DNA of 64,000 nt from positions 62,001 through 126,000 of the forward strand of contig NZ_RCZH01000019.1 in NCBI RefSeq assembly GCF_006438875.1, in the 5' to 3' direction. The first letter of the stretch is position 1. Each line of letters starts with the position of its first letter. The translations under genes were made by a program, and so were the position numbers. Below are positions 51,843 through 61,461 of this stretch, one piece after another. This stretch comes from Flavobacterium pectinovorum. Its GTDB lineage: Bacteria > Bacteroidota > Bacteroidia > Flavobacteriales > Flavobacteriaceae. The notes beneath the pieces are model-generated. The model did no database searches, was not told the origin of the DNA, and saw only the letters and a list, made by a program, of their open reading frames with translations.

Positions 51843-53321
51843 TTATTGTGTGTCAATTAATCGGGACAATTTAGGCTGTTTTTCGTTCATGATTTTAGTA
51901 ATAGTATAATGCATCCAAATTAAACAAATGGAAGAAAATACTAAAATAAAAATCCATGAGCTTGACCAAATTCCGGTTGCTGTAAGCAAATAACTAAAGA
52001 TAATTGGACCAAAAAAACCGCCTAAACCGCCAATCATCCCTACCATTCCGCCAACTACGCCAACTTCTGTTGGGAAATATTCCGGAATATGTTTGTAGAC
52101 AGCCGCTTTTCCAATTCCCCATGAAATCCCAATAAGAATGACCAGAATCAGAAATACCCACATATTGGCGTCGAACTTAATGACAGTAATTCCTTTTGCA
52201 AGTAATTCTTTCTTTTTTACGGTTTGGTTTTCTTCAACTACAACTTGCTGCCATGAAGATTTGGTTGGGAAAATGGCGTTTTCATTTTCATTCGTTTTTC
52301 TTTGAGCCACTGCGAAATCAGTATCTCCAATTTTAATTTTTTCGTTTGAAACTGCCGTTATTATTCCTTTTTTAGTAGCTAAAACTCCAGGTCCGGTTGT
52401 TGTAATTTCCATTTTTGGAATCATCAGTAAAGCACTTAATATAACGGATGAACTTAAAACACAATACATGACTTTTCTTGCTCCGAATTTATCTGATAAA
52501 TAACCGCCAAACGCTCTGATTACACCCGATGGCAAACTAAAAAGCGTAGCAAACAATCCGCCCATAACCAGACTGGTTTGATAAACGTTCATGAAATTGG
52601 GCAAAAGCCATTGAGAATAAGCGACAAAACATCCGAAAACTAAAAAATAATAAGCTCCAAAACGCCATACTCTGGCTGATTTTAAGGATTGCAACATTTG
52701 AGAAACAGTTTTGGTATTGTTTTCTATTTTTTTGTTTGTGGCAAAAATTAAAAAGGCAATTCCAATAATAACTAAGGCAATTGCATAGATAACCGGAAGT
52801 GTTTTCCAGCCATTTTGAGGATCATTTATGGAGAAATGATTTAATAATGATGGTGCCAAAAAGGTTGTAATTGCAGCTCCGGCATTTCCCATACCGAAAA
52901 TTCCGAGCGCGCGCCCCTGCCATTCTTTTGGATACCAAATTGATGTGTAACCTATTCCAACAGCAAAACTAGTTCCAACCATTCCGAATAAAAAACTTAA
53001 TACGGCAAACGTAAAGAAGCTATCAGCATAAGGCAATAAAAATAGAGGAATCGAGCAGAGCAGGAGTAAAAGCGAAAAGACATATTTTCCGCCAAATTTG
53101 TCTGTAAGTATTCCAATTGGCAAACGCATGATGGAGCCGGTTAAAATTGGAATTCCAAGCAGCCAGCCAACTTGTACAACACTCCAATGAAAAATGCCAT
53201 TGTCTACTAAAAAAGTTACCAATACACCGTTTAATGTCCAACAAGCAAAACATATGGTGAAGGCTAAAGTATTCAAAAATAAAATCTTGTGTGATTGTGA
53301 TAAAGAGTTTGTATTTTTCAT
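51843..53321 (-). CDS. narK: NarK-type nitrate/nitrite transporter, third copy
   Basis: 492 residues, a close paralogue of the protein at 24893 along its whole length, including SLSQSHKILFLNTLAFTICF at the start and the FGMGNAGAAITTF signature. It has the same periplasmic insert between TM9 and TM10 (about 303-387), less conserved there than in the helices. The promoter has the nitrate-regulon repeat rather than the FNR-like box, which suggests use in assimilation while the 24893 copy serves the other reductase. Confidence 0.92.
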   Translation of the reverse strand: MKNTNSLSQSHKILFLNTLAFTICFACWTLNGVLVTFLVDNGIFHWSVVQVGWLLGIPILTGSIMRLPIGILTDKFGGKYVFSLLLLLCSIPLFLLPYADSFFTFAVLSFLFGMVGTSFAVGIGYTSIWYPKEWQGRALGIFGMGNAGAAITTFLAPSLLNHFSINDPQNGWKTLPVIYAIALVIIGIAFLIFATNKKIENNTKTVSQMLQSLKSARVWRFGAYYFLVFGCFVAYSQWLLPNFMNVYQTSLVMGGLFATLFSLPSGVIRAFGGYLSDKFGARKVMYCVLSSSVILSALLMIPKMEITTTGPGVLATKKGIITAVSNEKIKIGDTDFAVAQRKTNENENAIFPTKSSWQQVVVEENQTVKKKELLAKGITVIKFDANMWVFLILVILIGISWGIGKAAVYKHIPEYFPTEVGVVGGMVGMIGGLGGFFGPIIFSYLLTATGIWSSSWIFILVFSSICLIWMHYTITKIMNEKQPKLSRLIDTQ

Positions 53322-53341
53322 AGTACTTAGATTTGTTTTAC

Positions 53342-53373
53342 CAAATGTAAATACTTATAAGTATTAATACTTA
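53342..53373 (-). promoter_or_regulatory. narK3 promoter with shifted nitrate-regulon repeat
   Basis: The -7 element TACATTTG is at 53349-53342. The repeat TAAGTA-TTAA-TACTTA (53358-53373) is 10 bp further upstream than at moeA, nirB and nasA. A perfect 12-bp palindrome TACTTATAAGTA (53352-53363) lies between. Confidence 0.6.
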
Positions 53374-53485
53374 ATTTTATCTAAGTATTTTACTTTTAAG
53401 AAGTCGATTTACCAACATCACAAAATTGATTCTCTATTTTATTAAAATACTATTTTTAAAGGCGATTTTTATCGTTTAGTCACAA

Positions 53486-54145
53486 TTATAAAAGGGAATA
53501 TTCTGTTGCTTTGTTCGAAAGTTCCATTAAGTTCTTTACTTTTAGTTTTTTCATCAGGTTAAAACGATGAACTTCGGCAGTTCGTTTGCTAATTTCCAGT
53601 GCTTCAGCGATTTCCTTGTTGCCTTTTCCGGATAATAAAAGGGTCAGGATTTCTTTTTCTCTTTTAGTAATCATCATTTCCTCGCCTAAATTTTGTTTAG
53701 GTTCAAGCGAATTTGAAGTATTAGTAAGTTGACTGATTAATATTGAGGAAATATCTCCGCTAAAATACTTACCGCCTGCGGCAACAGTATGTAATGCCTT
53801 CAGGAACTCTTCTTTACTTGAACCTTTCAGTAAATAACCATCGGCTCCGGCCTTAATAGATTTCAATACGTATTCTTCAGATTCATGCATCGAAAGCATA
53901 ATAATTTTTACAGCATTACTTTCGCTTCTAAGTTTTTCTACCACTTCGATACCTGTTAAGTTTGGCATACGAATATCTACTATAAGTAAATCTGGTTTAC
54001 TGGCCGCAACTACTTCAAGTGCATCGCTGCCATCAATAGCTTCGCCTACAACCTCAATGTTTGCTTCGTTTTCCAGTAAAGATTTTATGCCATCTCGTAC
54101 AAATACGTGATCATCTGCCAGAACTACTCGAATAGTATTACTCAT
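53486..54145 (-). CDS. narL: NarL/LuxR-family response regulator
   Basis: 219 residues: a receiver domain with the acidic pair D11-D12 and phospho-acceptor D57 in VDIRMP, then a LuxR-type helix-turn-helix (about 150-215; LTLLLSGKGNKEIAEALEIS). The cognate kinase is encoded 396 bp upstream across a repeat. It is the best candidate for binding the TACGTA / TACTTA sites in this window; its own upstream region has TACGTA at 54174-54179 and 54207-54212, which hints at self-regulation. Confidence 0.9.
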   Translation of the reverse strand: MSNTIRVVLADDHVFVRDGIKSLLENEANIEVVGEAIDGSDALEVVAASKPDLLIVDIRMPNLTGIEVVEKLRSESNAVKIIMLSMHESEEYVLKSIKAGADGYLLKGSSKEEFLKALHTVAAGGKYFSGDISSILISQLTNTSNSLEPKQNLGEEMMITKREKEILTLLLSGKGNKEIAEALEISKRTAEVHRFNLMKKLKVKNLMELSNKATEYSLL

Positions 54146-54540
54146 GATTTACTTAATTTTAATTTTGAATATTTACGTATATTCATCTATAAAGATTAGG
54201 CTAAGATACGTAATTTTTTAAATTAGAAAATGGGGTAATTAGAGAATTAGATAATTTGTCAATTAGAAAATTATATAATTGGGAATTGGATGTAGACTTT
54301 TGTCTATGTTCCTTTTGAAAGACAATTGTTGTGATGTTTTGTCATTTCGATCCCGAGGCTTCGGGAGAGAAATCACACTAGTATGTCGACAAAGATTGGC
54401 GATTTTGATTGTAGAGTTTCTTGTGTGATCTCTCCTGCGTCGAGATGACAAGATTGCGGTAACCTTTGTCAAAGTTTTAAACTTTGACAAAGGTCGCTGA
54501 GTAAATTATCTAATTATCTAATTGACAAATTATCTAATTA
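54146..54540. other. 395-bp gap between kinase and regulator genes
   Basis: No gene seen. It holds the narL upstream region (to about 54215) and then a nested repeat. Confidence 0.7.
54237..54540. repeat. Nested repeat: AATTAGA arms around family A copy 6
   Basis: Iterated AATTAGATAATT words on the left (54237-54280) are matched by complementary AATTATCTAATT words on the right (54497-54540). The core palindrome is 54340-54450, with an extra CCCGAGGCTTCGGG in its left arm. Confidence 0.78.
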
Positions 54541-56346
54541 CTAAATCGGTACATTAAAAGTAATCCTCGTTCCTTCGCCTGGAATTGATTTGATGAAAAC
54601 GCGCCCGTTGATGTATTGTATTCTTTCTTTCATGAACAACAATCCCATTCCGGATTCGCTGTTACGTTTTTTGTCGACGGACTGTATGTCAAAACCTTTG
54701 CCGTTGTCGTCTACGATAATGCTGAGCAAAGTATTACTATGCGAAAGTTGTACAATAATATGCGATGATTCGGCGTATTTTATCGCATTGTTGATCGCTT
54801 CTTGTGTGAGACGATAAATATTAATTTCGATTAATGAATCTAAACGTTGGTTGAAATCAGTTTTGTTGTAAAACAGAATTTCTTTTCCGGTTAGTTTAGA
54901 AAGTTCCTGTGTAAGTTTTGCAAGAGAAGAAACAATTCCGTGATCGCTCAATTCCGGAGGCATTAGATTGAAAGTTGCGGTACGAACACCTTTGATAATA
55001 TCAAGCGATAACTTTTTAAGGTATTCGATTTTTTGTGCTGATTTTTCTTTGTCATCAAGATTAATGCTTTCCAGACTAAACTTCAAACCCGTAAGCATTT
55101 GACCAATTCCGTCATGGATTTCTTTGGCAATTCGGTTTTGTTCGTTTTCCTGATTTTCGACAATTCTGCTCGAAATAACCTTTTGCTGATTGATTTTTTC
55201 AGTACTGTTTTCGATGTTCAAGCGTTCAACTTCGCGTTGCGCTTTTTTGCGTTCTGTAATGTCGAAACAAATAATTAAAAGTTCAGATTCCTCTTTTTTA
55301 ATGGTTACCGGAACCATGGATAAATCGAGCCAAAAAGTCTGGCCTTCTTTGTTTATGATTTTAATTTCGCCAGTCCAGCCACTTCTTTGTTTTTCGAAAA
55401 TAATTCGGTCAATATTGAGCTGTTCTTTTTCATCTGTGGTTAAAACTTCGGAGAATTTTTTATTGGATGAAAACTTGGTGTAATTGATAAGTTTGGCAAA
55501 TTTTTCACCAACATGAATAATCGAACCATCGGGAGCAATACGGCAATAAAGCAACGTATTTTCCATGGCATAGTTAAGGGATTTTAATTCTTTAACCGAG
55601 TTTTCCTTTATTTCGCTTATAATTTCAGTATCGTAAGCTAATTTTAAAGCTTTCTTTTGAGAGGATAAAAGCTTAGCGATAAGTTTCTCGATTTTTTTAT
55701 TGGTAGGTTTGAAAATGAAGAAAAACTCCATTAGTAAAACAAATAAAGTAAAGGCAAAAATCCAATATTCTATTTTTCGCTGTTCGGTAACTTTTTCATG
55801 CGCTTCAAGATCGTACTGAGTTACAATCTGATTCATTTTCGAAAGGAAAATACCTTCGTTTTTGAGGATAATCTGTACCAGTTTTTGATTATTGGCTAAG
55901 TTATTTTTCTGTTCCAGATTCAGCAGAAATAAATTAGTTGTTTCTACAATAGTATAGAAATTAGGATTTACTTCCAGATATAATTTCGTGAGTGTTTCGC
56001 TTTTTTCTTTTGGAAAAGCCAAACTATCGTTGCCATTTTCCAGAGCATTTTGATTGATTTTCCAAAGAGATAAAACTTCTTTCAAATGCGAAATTTGTTT
56101 TGCAGAAGCATCAGCAGAAACATAATGCAATATCAAAACTTCCTTGACAATTTTCTGGCTCAGCATTCTTTGCTTTCCCGAAATATTGATGATTTTCGAA
56201 TCGCTTAATTGTTGGTTTAAGTTGTATTGAACTAAAACCTGACTGAGTATAATCGTGATAGCAATAGTCAGGAGTGCAAAAAAATACAGTCGGCGTAAAT
56301 TTTTGAACGTGATTTTATCGGCAGCTTCCTGATTGTTTTTTTTCAT
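54541..56346 (-). CDS. narX: NarX-like nitrate/nitrite sensor histidine kinase
   Basis: 601 residues. TM1 (about 20-40) and TM2 (about 194-213) flank an outer helical domain. Just after TM1 stands INISGKQRMLSQKI (residues 54-67), close to the NarX P-box that binds nitrate, with R60 at the ligand-arginine position. A PAS domain follows (about 265-365), then a HisKA_3 dimerisation domain with phospho-acceptor H411 in EIHDGIGQ and a HATPase domain to the end. The partner regulator is the next gene. Confidence 0.9.
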   Translation of the reverse strand: MKKNNQEAADKITFKNLRRLYFFALLTIAITIILSQVLVQYNLNQQLSDSKIINISGKQRMLSQKIVKEVLILHYVSADASAKQISHLKEVLSLWKINQNALENGNDSLAFPKEKSETLTKLYLEVNPNFYTIVETTNLFLLNLEQKNNLANNQKLVQIILKNEGIFLSKMNQIVTQYDLEAHEKVTEQRKIEYWIFAFTLFVLLMEFFFIFKPTNKKIEKLIAKLLSSQKKALKLAYDTEIISEIKENSVKELKSLNYAMENTLLYCRIAPDGSIIHVGEKFAKLINYTKFSSNKKFSEVLTTDEKEQLNIDRIIFEKQRSGWTGEIKIINKEGQTFWLDLSMVPVTIKKEESELLIICFDITERKKAQREVERLNIENSTEKINQQKVISSRIVENQENEQNRIAKEIHDGIGQMLTGLKFSLESINLDDKEKSAQKIEYLKKLSLDIIKGVRTATFNLMPPELSDHGIVSSLAKLTQELSKLTGKEILFYNKTDFNQRLDSLIEINIYRLTQEAINNAIKYAESSHIIVQLSHSNTLLSIIVDDNGKGFDIQSVDKKRNSESGMGLLFMKERIQYINGRVFIKSIPGEGTRITFNVPI

Positions 56347-56380
56347 TCGAAGATATTTTTCTTATATCGGAAAAATCCAA

Positions 56381-56965
56381 TTACAACCCTAAAGAAGCTT
56401 TTATTAGATTTAAATTTTCTTCAGAATAATTGATTTTTAAGGCTTCCTGATGTCCTTTATCCGACATTTTATCCCAGGTTTTTTTGATGATATTTTTTAG
56501 TTTTTCCTCGTCATGTTTGTGTACGAAAGGATCTAAATAATATTCTAAAAAAACCAAGCAAATAACATCTTCAAGAAGCTGTGTTTCAGCATCTTTTTTA
56601 AGTAATTTCTTTTCGATTAAAAACGAAACACGATCAATAAATTCGGATGTATAACCTGCTTTTTCTAAAATTTCGGCGGTAGTTTTTGCGTGAAATTTTT
56701 TAAGTTCTTCACGCCATTTTAGATAACCAACACGATCCATTGGATAGGATTCTCTTGCGACTTTCCATCGGCAAATGTGCTGTGCTTTTGAAGCAATCTG
56801 AATTTCTTCTGAAGCTTCGGGTTCAAATTGTATAAGCCTTTTGTACATCCTGTTAGAATATAATAATTCCTTTGGATATTCGATATTTTGATCGGTCTCG
56901 ATATTTGGATCCTGAGCATTTTCAGCATCAATCCACTCGCTTGCTTTTTGAAAAGGTGTAGTCAT
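56381..56965 (-). CDS. DUF4202-family protein
   Basis: 194 residues, soluble and mostly helical, with EIQIASKAQHICRWKVARES, YLKWREELKKFH and LLEDVICLVFLEYY segments matching what I know of DUF4202. Its histidine and acidic residues resemble HD-type metal sites but I cannot assign chemistry. It lies 34 bp before narX and downstream of nirB-nirD, so a link to nitrite assimilation or sensing is likely from context. Confidence 0.78.
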   Translation of the reverse strand: MTTPFQKASEWIDAENAQDPNIETDQNIEYPKELLYSNRMYKRLIQFEPEASEEIQIASKAQHICRWKVARESYPMDRVGYLKWREELKKFHAKTTAEILEKAGYTSEFIDRVSFLIEKKLLKKDAETQLLEDVICLVFLEYYLDPFVHKHDEEKLKNIIKKTWDKMSDKGHQEALKINYSEENLNLIKASLGL

Positions 56966-57039
56966 TGTTGGTAAATAATAGATTTCAAAGATACATAAAT
57001 TAGTAGAAAAGTCTAAAGTCTAAAGTTGAAAGCCGAAAA

Positions 57040-57112
57040 GAAGATGAAAGAAGCAAGAAGCAAGATTTGAAAAACTTTATCGTCTTGCTTCTTGCATCTT
57101 GCTTCTTAAAAA
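57040..57112 (-). repeat. GAAGCAAGA / TCTTGCTTC hairpin between nirD and the DUF4202 gene
   Basis: Repeated AAGAAGCAAGAAGCAAGAT words pair with CTTGCTTCTTGCATCTTGC on the other side of a short centre. It may act as a terminator-like structure, though the T-tract is weak. Confidence 0.5.
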
Positions 57113-57113
57113 T

Positions 57114-57500
57114 CTAATCCACAAAACCAACAAATACTTCGTTTTCAATTACTTTAATCGGGTAAGTTGCAATTTTAAGATCGTCACCATTTAGGTTAGA
57201 ACCATCCACTAATGAAAAGGTTTTTTTATGCATTGGGCAGGCTATTTTCGGAATATCATCCGTCGATCCGGTCATTCCTCTTGCGAGCACCATTTCCATT
57301 TTATGCGGACAGGCATTTTGGCAAGCGTACCATTCGTTGCGGCGTGCAAAGTTAAAAATGGCAATTTGTTTGTTTTTGTATTTAATGCACCCGCCACGAT
57401 TTGTTGGGAAATCTTCTACTTTTCCGGCTTTAAACCAAATTGTTGCATCACTTGGGTGAACGGTTTCATATTGATTTAAGATTTCTTCCATTTGATTCAA
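57114..57500 (-). CDS. nirD: Nitrite reductase small subunit
   Basis: 128 residues of the NirD/Rieske-like fold. Unlike E. coli NirD it keeps what look like cluster ligands, C-P-H in ACQNACPHKM and C-P-M-H in IACPMHKK, so it probably binds a [2Fe-2S] centre. Partner of NirB, from which it is separated by a 258-bp gap with repeats. Confidence 0.88.
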   Translation of the reverse strand: MNQMEEILNQYETVHPSDATIWFKAGKVEDFPTNRGGCIKYKNKQIAIFNFARRNEWYACQNACPHKMEMVLARGMTGSTDDIPKIACPMHKKTFSLVDGSNLNGDDLKIATYPIKVIENEVFVGFVD

Positions 57501-57669
57501 ATTTTTGTTTCCTGTTTCTTATCCCTCTTTTTACAATCATGAGAGTTAATTATGATGGCGCAGTAAAAAAGAGGGTAAGAAGGACAGCAAACGTTAGTGA
57601 TATTTTTTTCTTTTTTTGGAGCTTAGTTTTTAATTAAAAATTGAGAATTAAAAATTAAAAATCTTTGAA

Positions 57670-57740
57670 AGCTATGTGTGTTTAAACTAAGTGAAACGCC
57701 TTTATTCACTCCTAATAAACTATGTTTCTATGTGTTTAAA
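57670..57740. repeat. Family E repeat, copy 2
   Basis: CTATGTGTGTTTAAACTAAGTGAAACGCC ... CTATGTTTCTATGTGTTTAAA-type sequence, read here in two parts; the reverse complement aligns with 17411-17478. The AATTAAAAATTGAGAATT words at 57634-57660 are a separate simple repeat. Confidence 0.7.
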
Positions 57741-57758
57741 AAAAATGTATTTATAAAG

Positions 57759-60272
57759 TTACGACCACGCTTTTGGTGCTTTTTGATCTCTTAAGGGTAC
57801 AAAAACTACATTATCATCTTTCTCTTCAGAGTTTACAAAATGATTGAAACGTTTTAGTAATCTTGGTTTTTCCAGAACCTGTTTCCATTCGCATTCAAAA
57901 GTATTGACCAAAGTCTGCATTTCGGCTTCAAGTGTTTCACAGATTCCTAAACTGTCTTCGATAATTACTTCTTTTAGATAATCGAGACCACCATCTAGTT
58001 TTTCTAACCATGTTGCAGTCCTGATTAGTGGACCAGCCGTGCGGATGTAATACATTAAAAAGCGATCCAGGTATTTGATAACCGTCTCTTTGTCTATTTT
58101 TTCAGCTAATAAAACAGCGTGTTTTGGATTGGCTCCACCGTTTCCGGCGATATACAAATTCCATCCGCCTTCAACCGCAATTAGCCCAAAATCTTTTCCA
58201 CGAGCCTCAGCACATTCGCGAATACAAGCCGAAACGCCACCTTTTAGTTTATGCGGAGAACGGATTCCTTTGTATCTGTTTTCTAATTCTATGGCAAATC
58301 CGGCACTATCGTCCATTCCGTAACGACACCAGGCATTTCCCACACAGCTTTTTACGGCACGAAGTGATTTTCCGTAAGCATGACCACTTTCAAAACCATT
58401 ATCGATTAAGATTTTCCATATTTTTGGTAAATCACTCAAATGAGCGCCAAATAAATCAACTCTTTGCGCTCCGGTAATTTTAGTATATAGTTCGAATTGT
58501 TTTGCCACTTCGCCAATTACGATAAGTTTCTCGGCAGTGATTTCTCCTCCGGCAACTCTTGGTACTACAGAATATGTTCCGTTTCGTTGAATATTGGCTA
58601 GAAATCTATCGTTGGTATCTTGCGTTGTAACATGTTTGTTAGCCGTATCATTATAGATACTAGAGAAAATCGAAGCTACGACAGGTTTGCAGACCTCACA
58701 GCCATCACCTTTGCCGTGATGATCTATTACATCGTAAAAATTCTCATATTTATTGATTTTAACCAAGTCGAATAATTCCTGACGGGTATAACTAAAATGC
58801 TCGCAAATAACATCTTTTACTTCTTTTCCAAGTGATTTTTGAGTGGCTTTTACCAAATCAGAAACCATTGGTTTACAGCCTCCACAACCAGAAGTAGCTT
58901 TGGTATGTTTGACAACATCTGAGAAACTGGAACAGGTTTCATCCAGAAGCGAACAGCAAATGGAGCCTTTAGTTACATTTTCGCAAGAACAAATTACAGC
59001 GGTATCCGGCAGATCTAAAACGCTGCCTAAACTTGAGCCTTCTGAGCCATCTCTTGAACCTAAAATCAAATCTTCGGGGTTTTTAGGCAAAGCCATTGCA
59101 TTGCTGAAAATTTGAAAAAGAGAATTATAATCGCTGGAATCTCCCACTAAAATTCCGCCTAATAAAGTTTTAGAATCTTTGGTAACGTTGATTCTTTTGT
59201 AAATACCACTTAGTTTATTTTCATAAATAATAGCGGTTACGTTATCATTTTCGATAAAAGGATCACCAAAACTCGCAACTTCAACACCAATCAATTTCAA
59301 TTGTGTCGACATATCGATGGTTTCTCTCATGGTTTTTGTGCCATTTAAGATTTGCTCAGCGGCTACATCAGCCATTTCGTAACCTGGGGCAACAAGTCCG
59401 TAAATGTTTTGATTGTAAAGTGCCACTTCGCCAATCGCATAAATAGAAGGATCTGATGTTTGCATTTGATTGTTTACCACAACACCGCCTCGTAATCCGA
59501 CCTCCAATCCTGAAACTCGAGCTAATTCGTCGCGAGGTTTAATTCCGGCAGAAATAACCAACATGTCAACTTTTAACAATTCATCCTCGGCAAACATCAT
59601 TCCCGTTATACATGCTGCTCCGTCAATATATTGTGTGGCTTTATTAAGATGAATTCCAATATTTAATTCTTCAATTTTAGATTGAAGCATATCGCTTGCG
59701 CCTTTGTCCAGTTGTCTTGGCATCAAACGTGGTGCAAATTCAACTACATGCGGATTTAATCCCAGATCCCGTACTGCTTTTGCGGCTTCAAGACCTAATA
59801 ATCCTCCGCCTAAAACTGCGGCTTCTGTTGCTCCTTTTTGTTTTATTTTTTTGGCGTAGGCCATAATTGCATTAAGATCTTCGATGGTTCTGTAGACAAA
59901 AACACCTTCTTTTTCGACGCCATCAATTGGTGGCACAAAAGCCGAAGATCCGGTTGCAAGAACTAAGTAATCGTACGTATGTGTTTTTTCCAGATGTGTA
60001 TGTATTGTTTTTTCTTCCCGATTAATATCTGTAATTAATTCAGAAGTATTCAGAGTAATATTGTTTTCTAAGTACCATTCAGTAGTTGACAACGATAAGT
60101 CATCTGCCGTTTTTCCTCCAAAGTATTCGCTTAAATGAACTCTGTCGTAAGCGCGTCTTGGTTCTTCACCAAATACGGTAATCTGATACTTTTCCTGTCC
60201 TGATTTTGCAATGAATTTTTCGCAAAATTTATAACCAACCATGCCGTTTCCAACTACTATTACTCTAATCAT
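57759..60272 (-). CDS. nirB: NAD(P)H-nitrite reductase large subunit
   Basis: Reduces nitrite to ammonium in the cytosol. 837 residues: FAD/NAD(P)H domains (1-400; VVGNGMVG at 6-13 and AAVLGGGLLGLEAAKA), two BFD-like [2Fe-2S] domains (about 425-545; CSCENV with CGGC, and CEVC), then the nitrite/sulfite reductase ferredoxin-like and sirohaem domain with CVGNAWC and CIREC (C-x5-C and C-x3-C). Length and order are standard. Sirohaem comes from cobA in the cofactor cluster. The promoter carries the nitrate-regulon repeat. Confidence 0.95.
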   Translation of the reverse strand: MIRVIVVGNGMVGYKFCEKFIAKSGQEKYQITVFGEEPRRAYDRVHLSEYFGGKTADDLSLSTTEWYLENNITLNTSELITDINREEKTIHTHLEKTHTYDYLVLATGSSAFVPPIDGVEKEGVFVYRTIEDLNAIMAYAKKIKQKGATEAAVLGGGLLGLEAAKAVRDLGLNPHVVEFAPRLMPRQLDKGASDMLQSKIEELNIGIHLNKATQYIDGAACITGMMFAEDELLKVDMLVISAGIKPRDELARVSGLEVGLRGGVVVNNQMQTSDPSIYAIGEVALYNQNIYGLVAPGYEMADVAAEQILNGTKTMRETIDMSTQLKLIGVEVASFGDPFIENDNVTAIIYENKLSGIYKRINVTKDSKTLLGGILVGDSSDYNSLFQIFSNAMALPKNPEDLILGSRDGSEGSSLGSVLDLPDTAVICSCENVTKGSICCSLLDETCSSFSDVVKHTKATSGCGGCKPMVSDLVKATQKSLGKEVKDVICEHFSYTRQELFDLVKINKYENFYDVIDHHGKGDGCEVCKPVVASIFSSIYNDTANKHVTTQDTNDRFLANIQRNGTYSVVPRVAGGEITAEKLIVIGEVAKQFELYTKITGAQRVDLFGAHLSDLPKIWKILIDNGFESGHAYGKSLRAVKSCVGNAWCRYGMDDSAGFAIELENRYKGIRSPHKLKGGVSACIRECAEARGKDFGLIAVEGGWNLYIAGNGGANPKHAVLLAEKIDKETVIKYLDRFLMYYIRTAGPLIRTATWLEKLDGGLDYLKEVIIEDSLGICETLEAEMQTLVNTFECEWKQVLEKPRLLKRFNHFVNSEEKDDNVVFVPLRDQKAPKAWS

Positions 60273-60298
60273 GATTTCTTTAATTAAGTATTACTATG

Positions 60299-60320
60299 CA
60301 AATATAAGTATTTGTACTTA
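60299..60320 (-). promoter_or_regulatory. Nitrate-regulon operator and -7 element of nirB
   Basis: TATATTTG (60306-60299) overlaps TAAGTA-CAAA-TACTTA (60320-60305 on the minus strand). More TACGTA or ACGTATT words follow upstream to about 60382. Confidence 0.68.
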
Positions 60321-60574
60321 TTAAAATACGTAAAAAATATGTTTTTTTGTTATAAATACGTTTTTTGACTACGTATTTTATCTTAATATTAGACTTAGTG
60401 CGGTTTATAAGTCCTTTTATATTTTAGTTTATTTTTATAATTGTGTTATTTTTCTTAAATTTATAAGTGTTTTTACATAATAAATGCATAAAAAATAAGA
60501 GCTAGTGATTTTTGGCTTGATTTTTTAGAGTGTGAAGTCGTATTAAATATTAAATTCATTTTAAAAACAAACTC
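60321..60574. other. Divergent upstream region of nirB and the META-domain gene
   Basis: No gene seen. Very AT-rich; TACGTA-type words near 60327 and 60371 belong to the nirB side. No convincing promoter was picked for the plus-strand gene. Confidence 0.5.
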
Positions 60575-61348
60575 ATGAAAAAAGTACTTTCACTATTGTT
60601 ATTATCCACTTTGATAATTAGCTGTAAAACAGCAGCAACTAAAAATTCCGATACAAAAGAAACAGCCAATTCTAGAGAAGAAGATATGACAGTTTATTTT
60701 AAAGCAACCGGAAATGAGCCTTTTTGGAGTGTGACAATAGGTAAGGAGAAAACAACTTTTACTTCGCTTATTCCAGGTAAAGAAAGTTTGATTTTTGATT
60801 CAGTTGAGCCAATTAAGGCTATGGATGCTAATGTCAAAATGTATAAATTGAGTAATTCGACTGCGACTGCTACAATTACGATTCAGCAATTAGAATGTCA
60901 GGATTCAATGTCTGGCGCGATTTCGCCTTATAAGGCTGTGGTTGAAATTAAGTATAATTCTGAACTTGAACTTAAAAAGTTGGAAGGCTGTGGTAAATAC
61001 ATTACTGATTATCGTCTTCATGATATATGGGTTTTAGAAGAACTAAATGGATTCAAAGTTTTTATTACCGATTTTCAAAAGGAATTGCCGAGAATTGAAA
61101 TTAATTCTTCGGAGAATAGTTTTATGGGATTTGGTGGTTGCAATGCTATAAGTGGTAGTATTTTTTATGAAAAAGACTTGCTGCGATTTTCAAAAGTAAT
61201 TTCAACTTTAATGGCTTGTCCTCCGGGAAATAAAGAAGACCAATTTATTAAGGCACTTCAAAGTACTACGACTTATTCTATTGGAGATAATAGATTGACA
61301 CTTTCTAATCCATCAGGAAAACTTTTGGTTCTAAGAAAAGTAGATTAA
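60575..61348 (+). CDS. META-domain lipoprotein with extra N-terminal domain
   Basis: 257 residues. The lipobox LIISC puts the lipid on C17. Residues about 36-145 form a COG3650-like domain (ATGNEPFW start, CQDSMSG with a later conserved cysteine). Residues about 150-255 form a META/HslJ-like domain (PF03724; WVLEELNGF, GFGGCNAISGS, STLMACP). Probably an envelope stress-type protein. The second META gene follows 113 bp downstream. Confidence 0.85.
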   Translation: MKKVLSLLLLSTLIISCKTAATKNSDTKETANSREEDMTVYFKATGNEPFWSVTIGKEKTTFTSLIPGKESLIFDSVEPIKAMDANVKMYKLSNSTATATITIQQLECQDSMSGAISPYKAVVEIKYNSELELKKLEGCGKYITDYRLHDIWVLEELNGFKVFITDFQKELPRIEINSSENSFMGFGGCNAISGSIFYEKDLLRFSKVISTLMACPPGNKEDQFIKALQSTTTYSIGDNRLTLSNPSGKLLVLRKVD

Positions 61349-61461
61349 CTTACAAAGCCGAAAAATGTCTTATTTTACTGTAAAAAAGACATATAGTATT
61401 CTTATTAGATTTAACGTCTGGATATTTTTGTAAAATAATATTTATAAAATAATTATTTTAC

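Noticed and set aside
54263-54490. Minus-strand ORF of 75 residues
   Set aside because: It consists of the family A palindrome and AATTAGA words.
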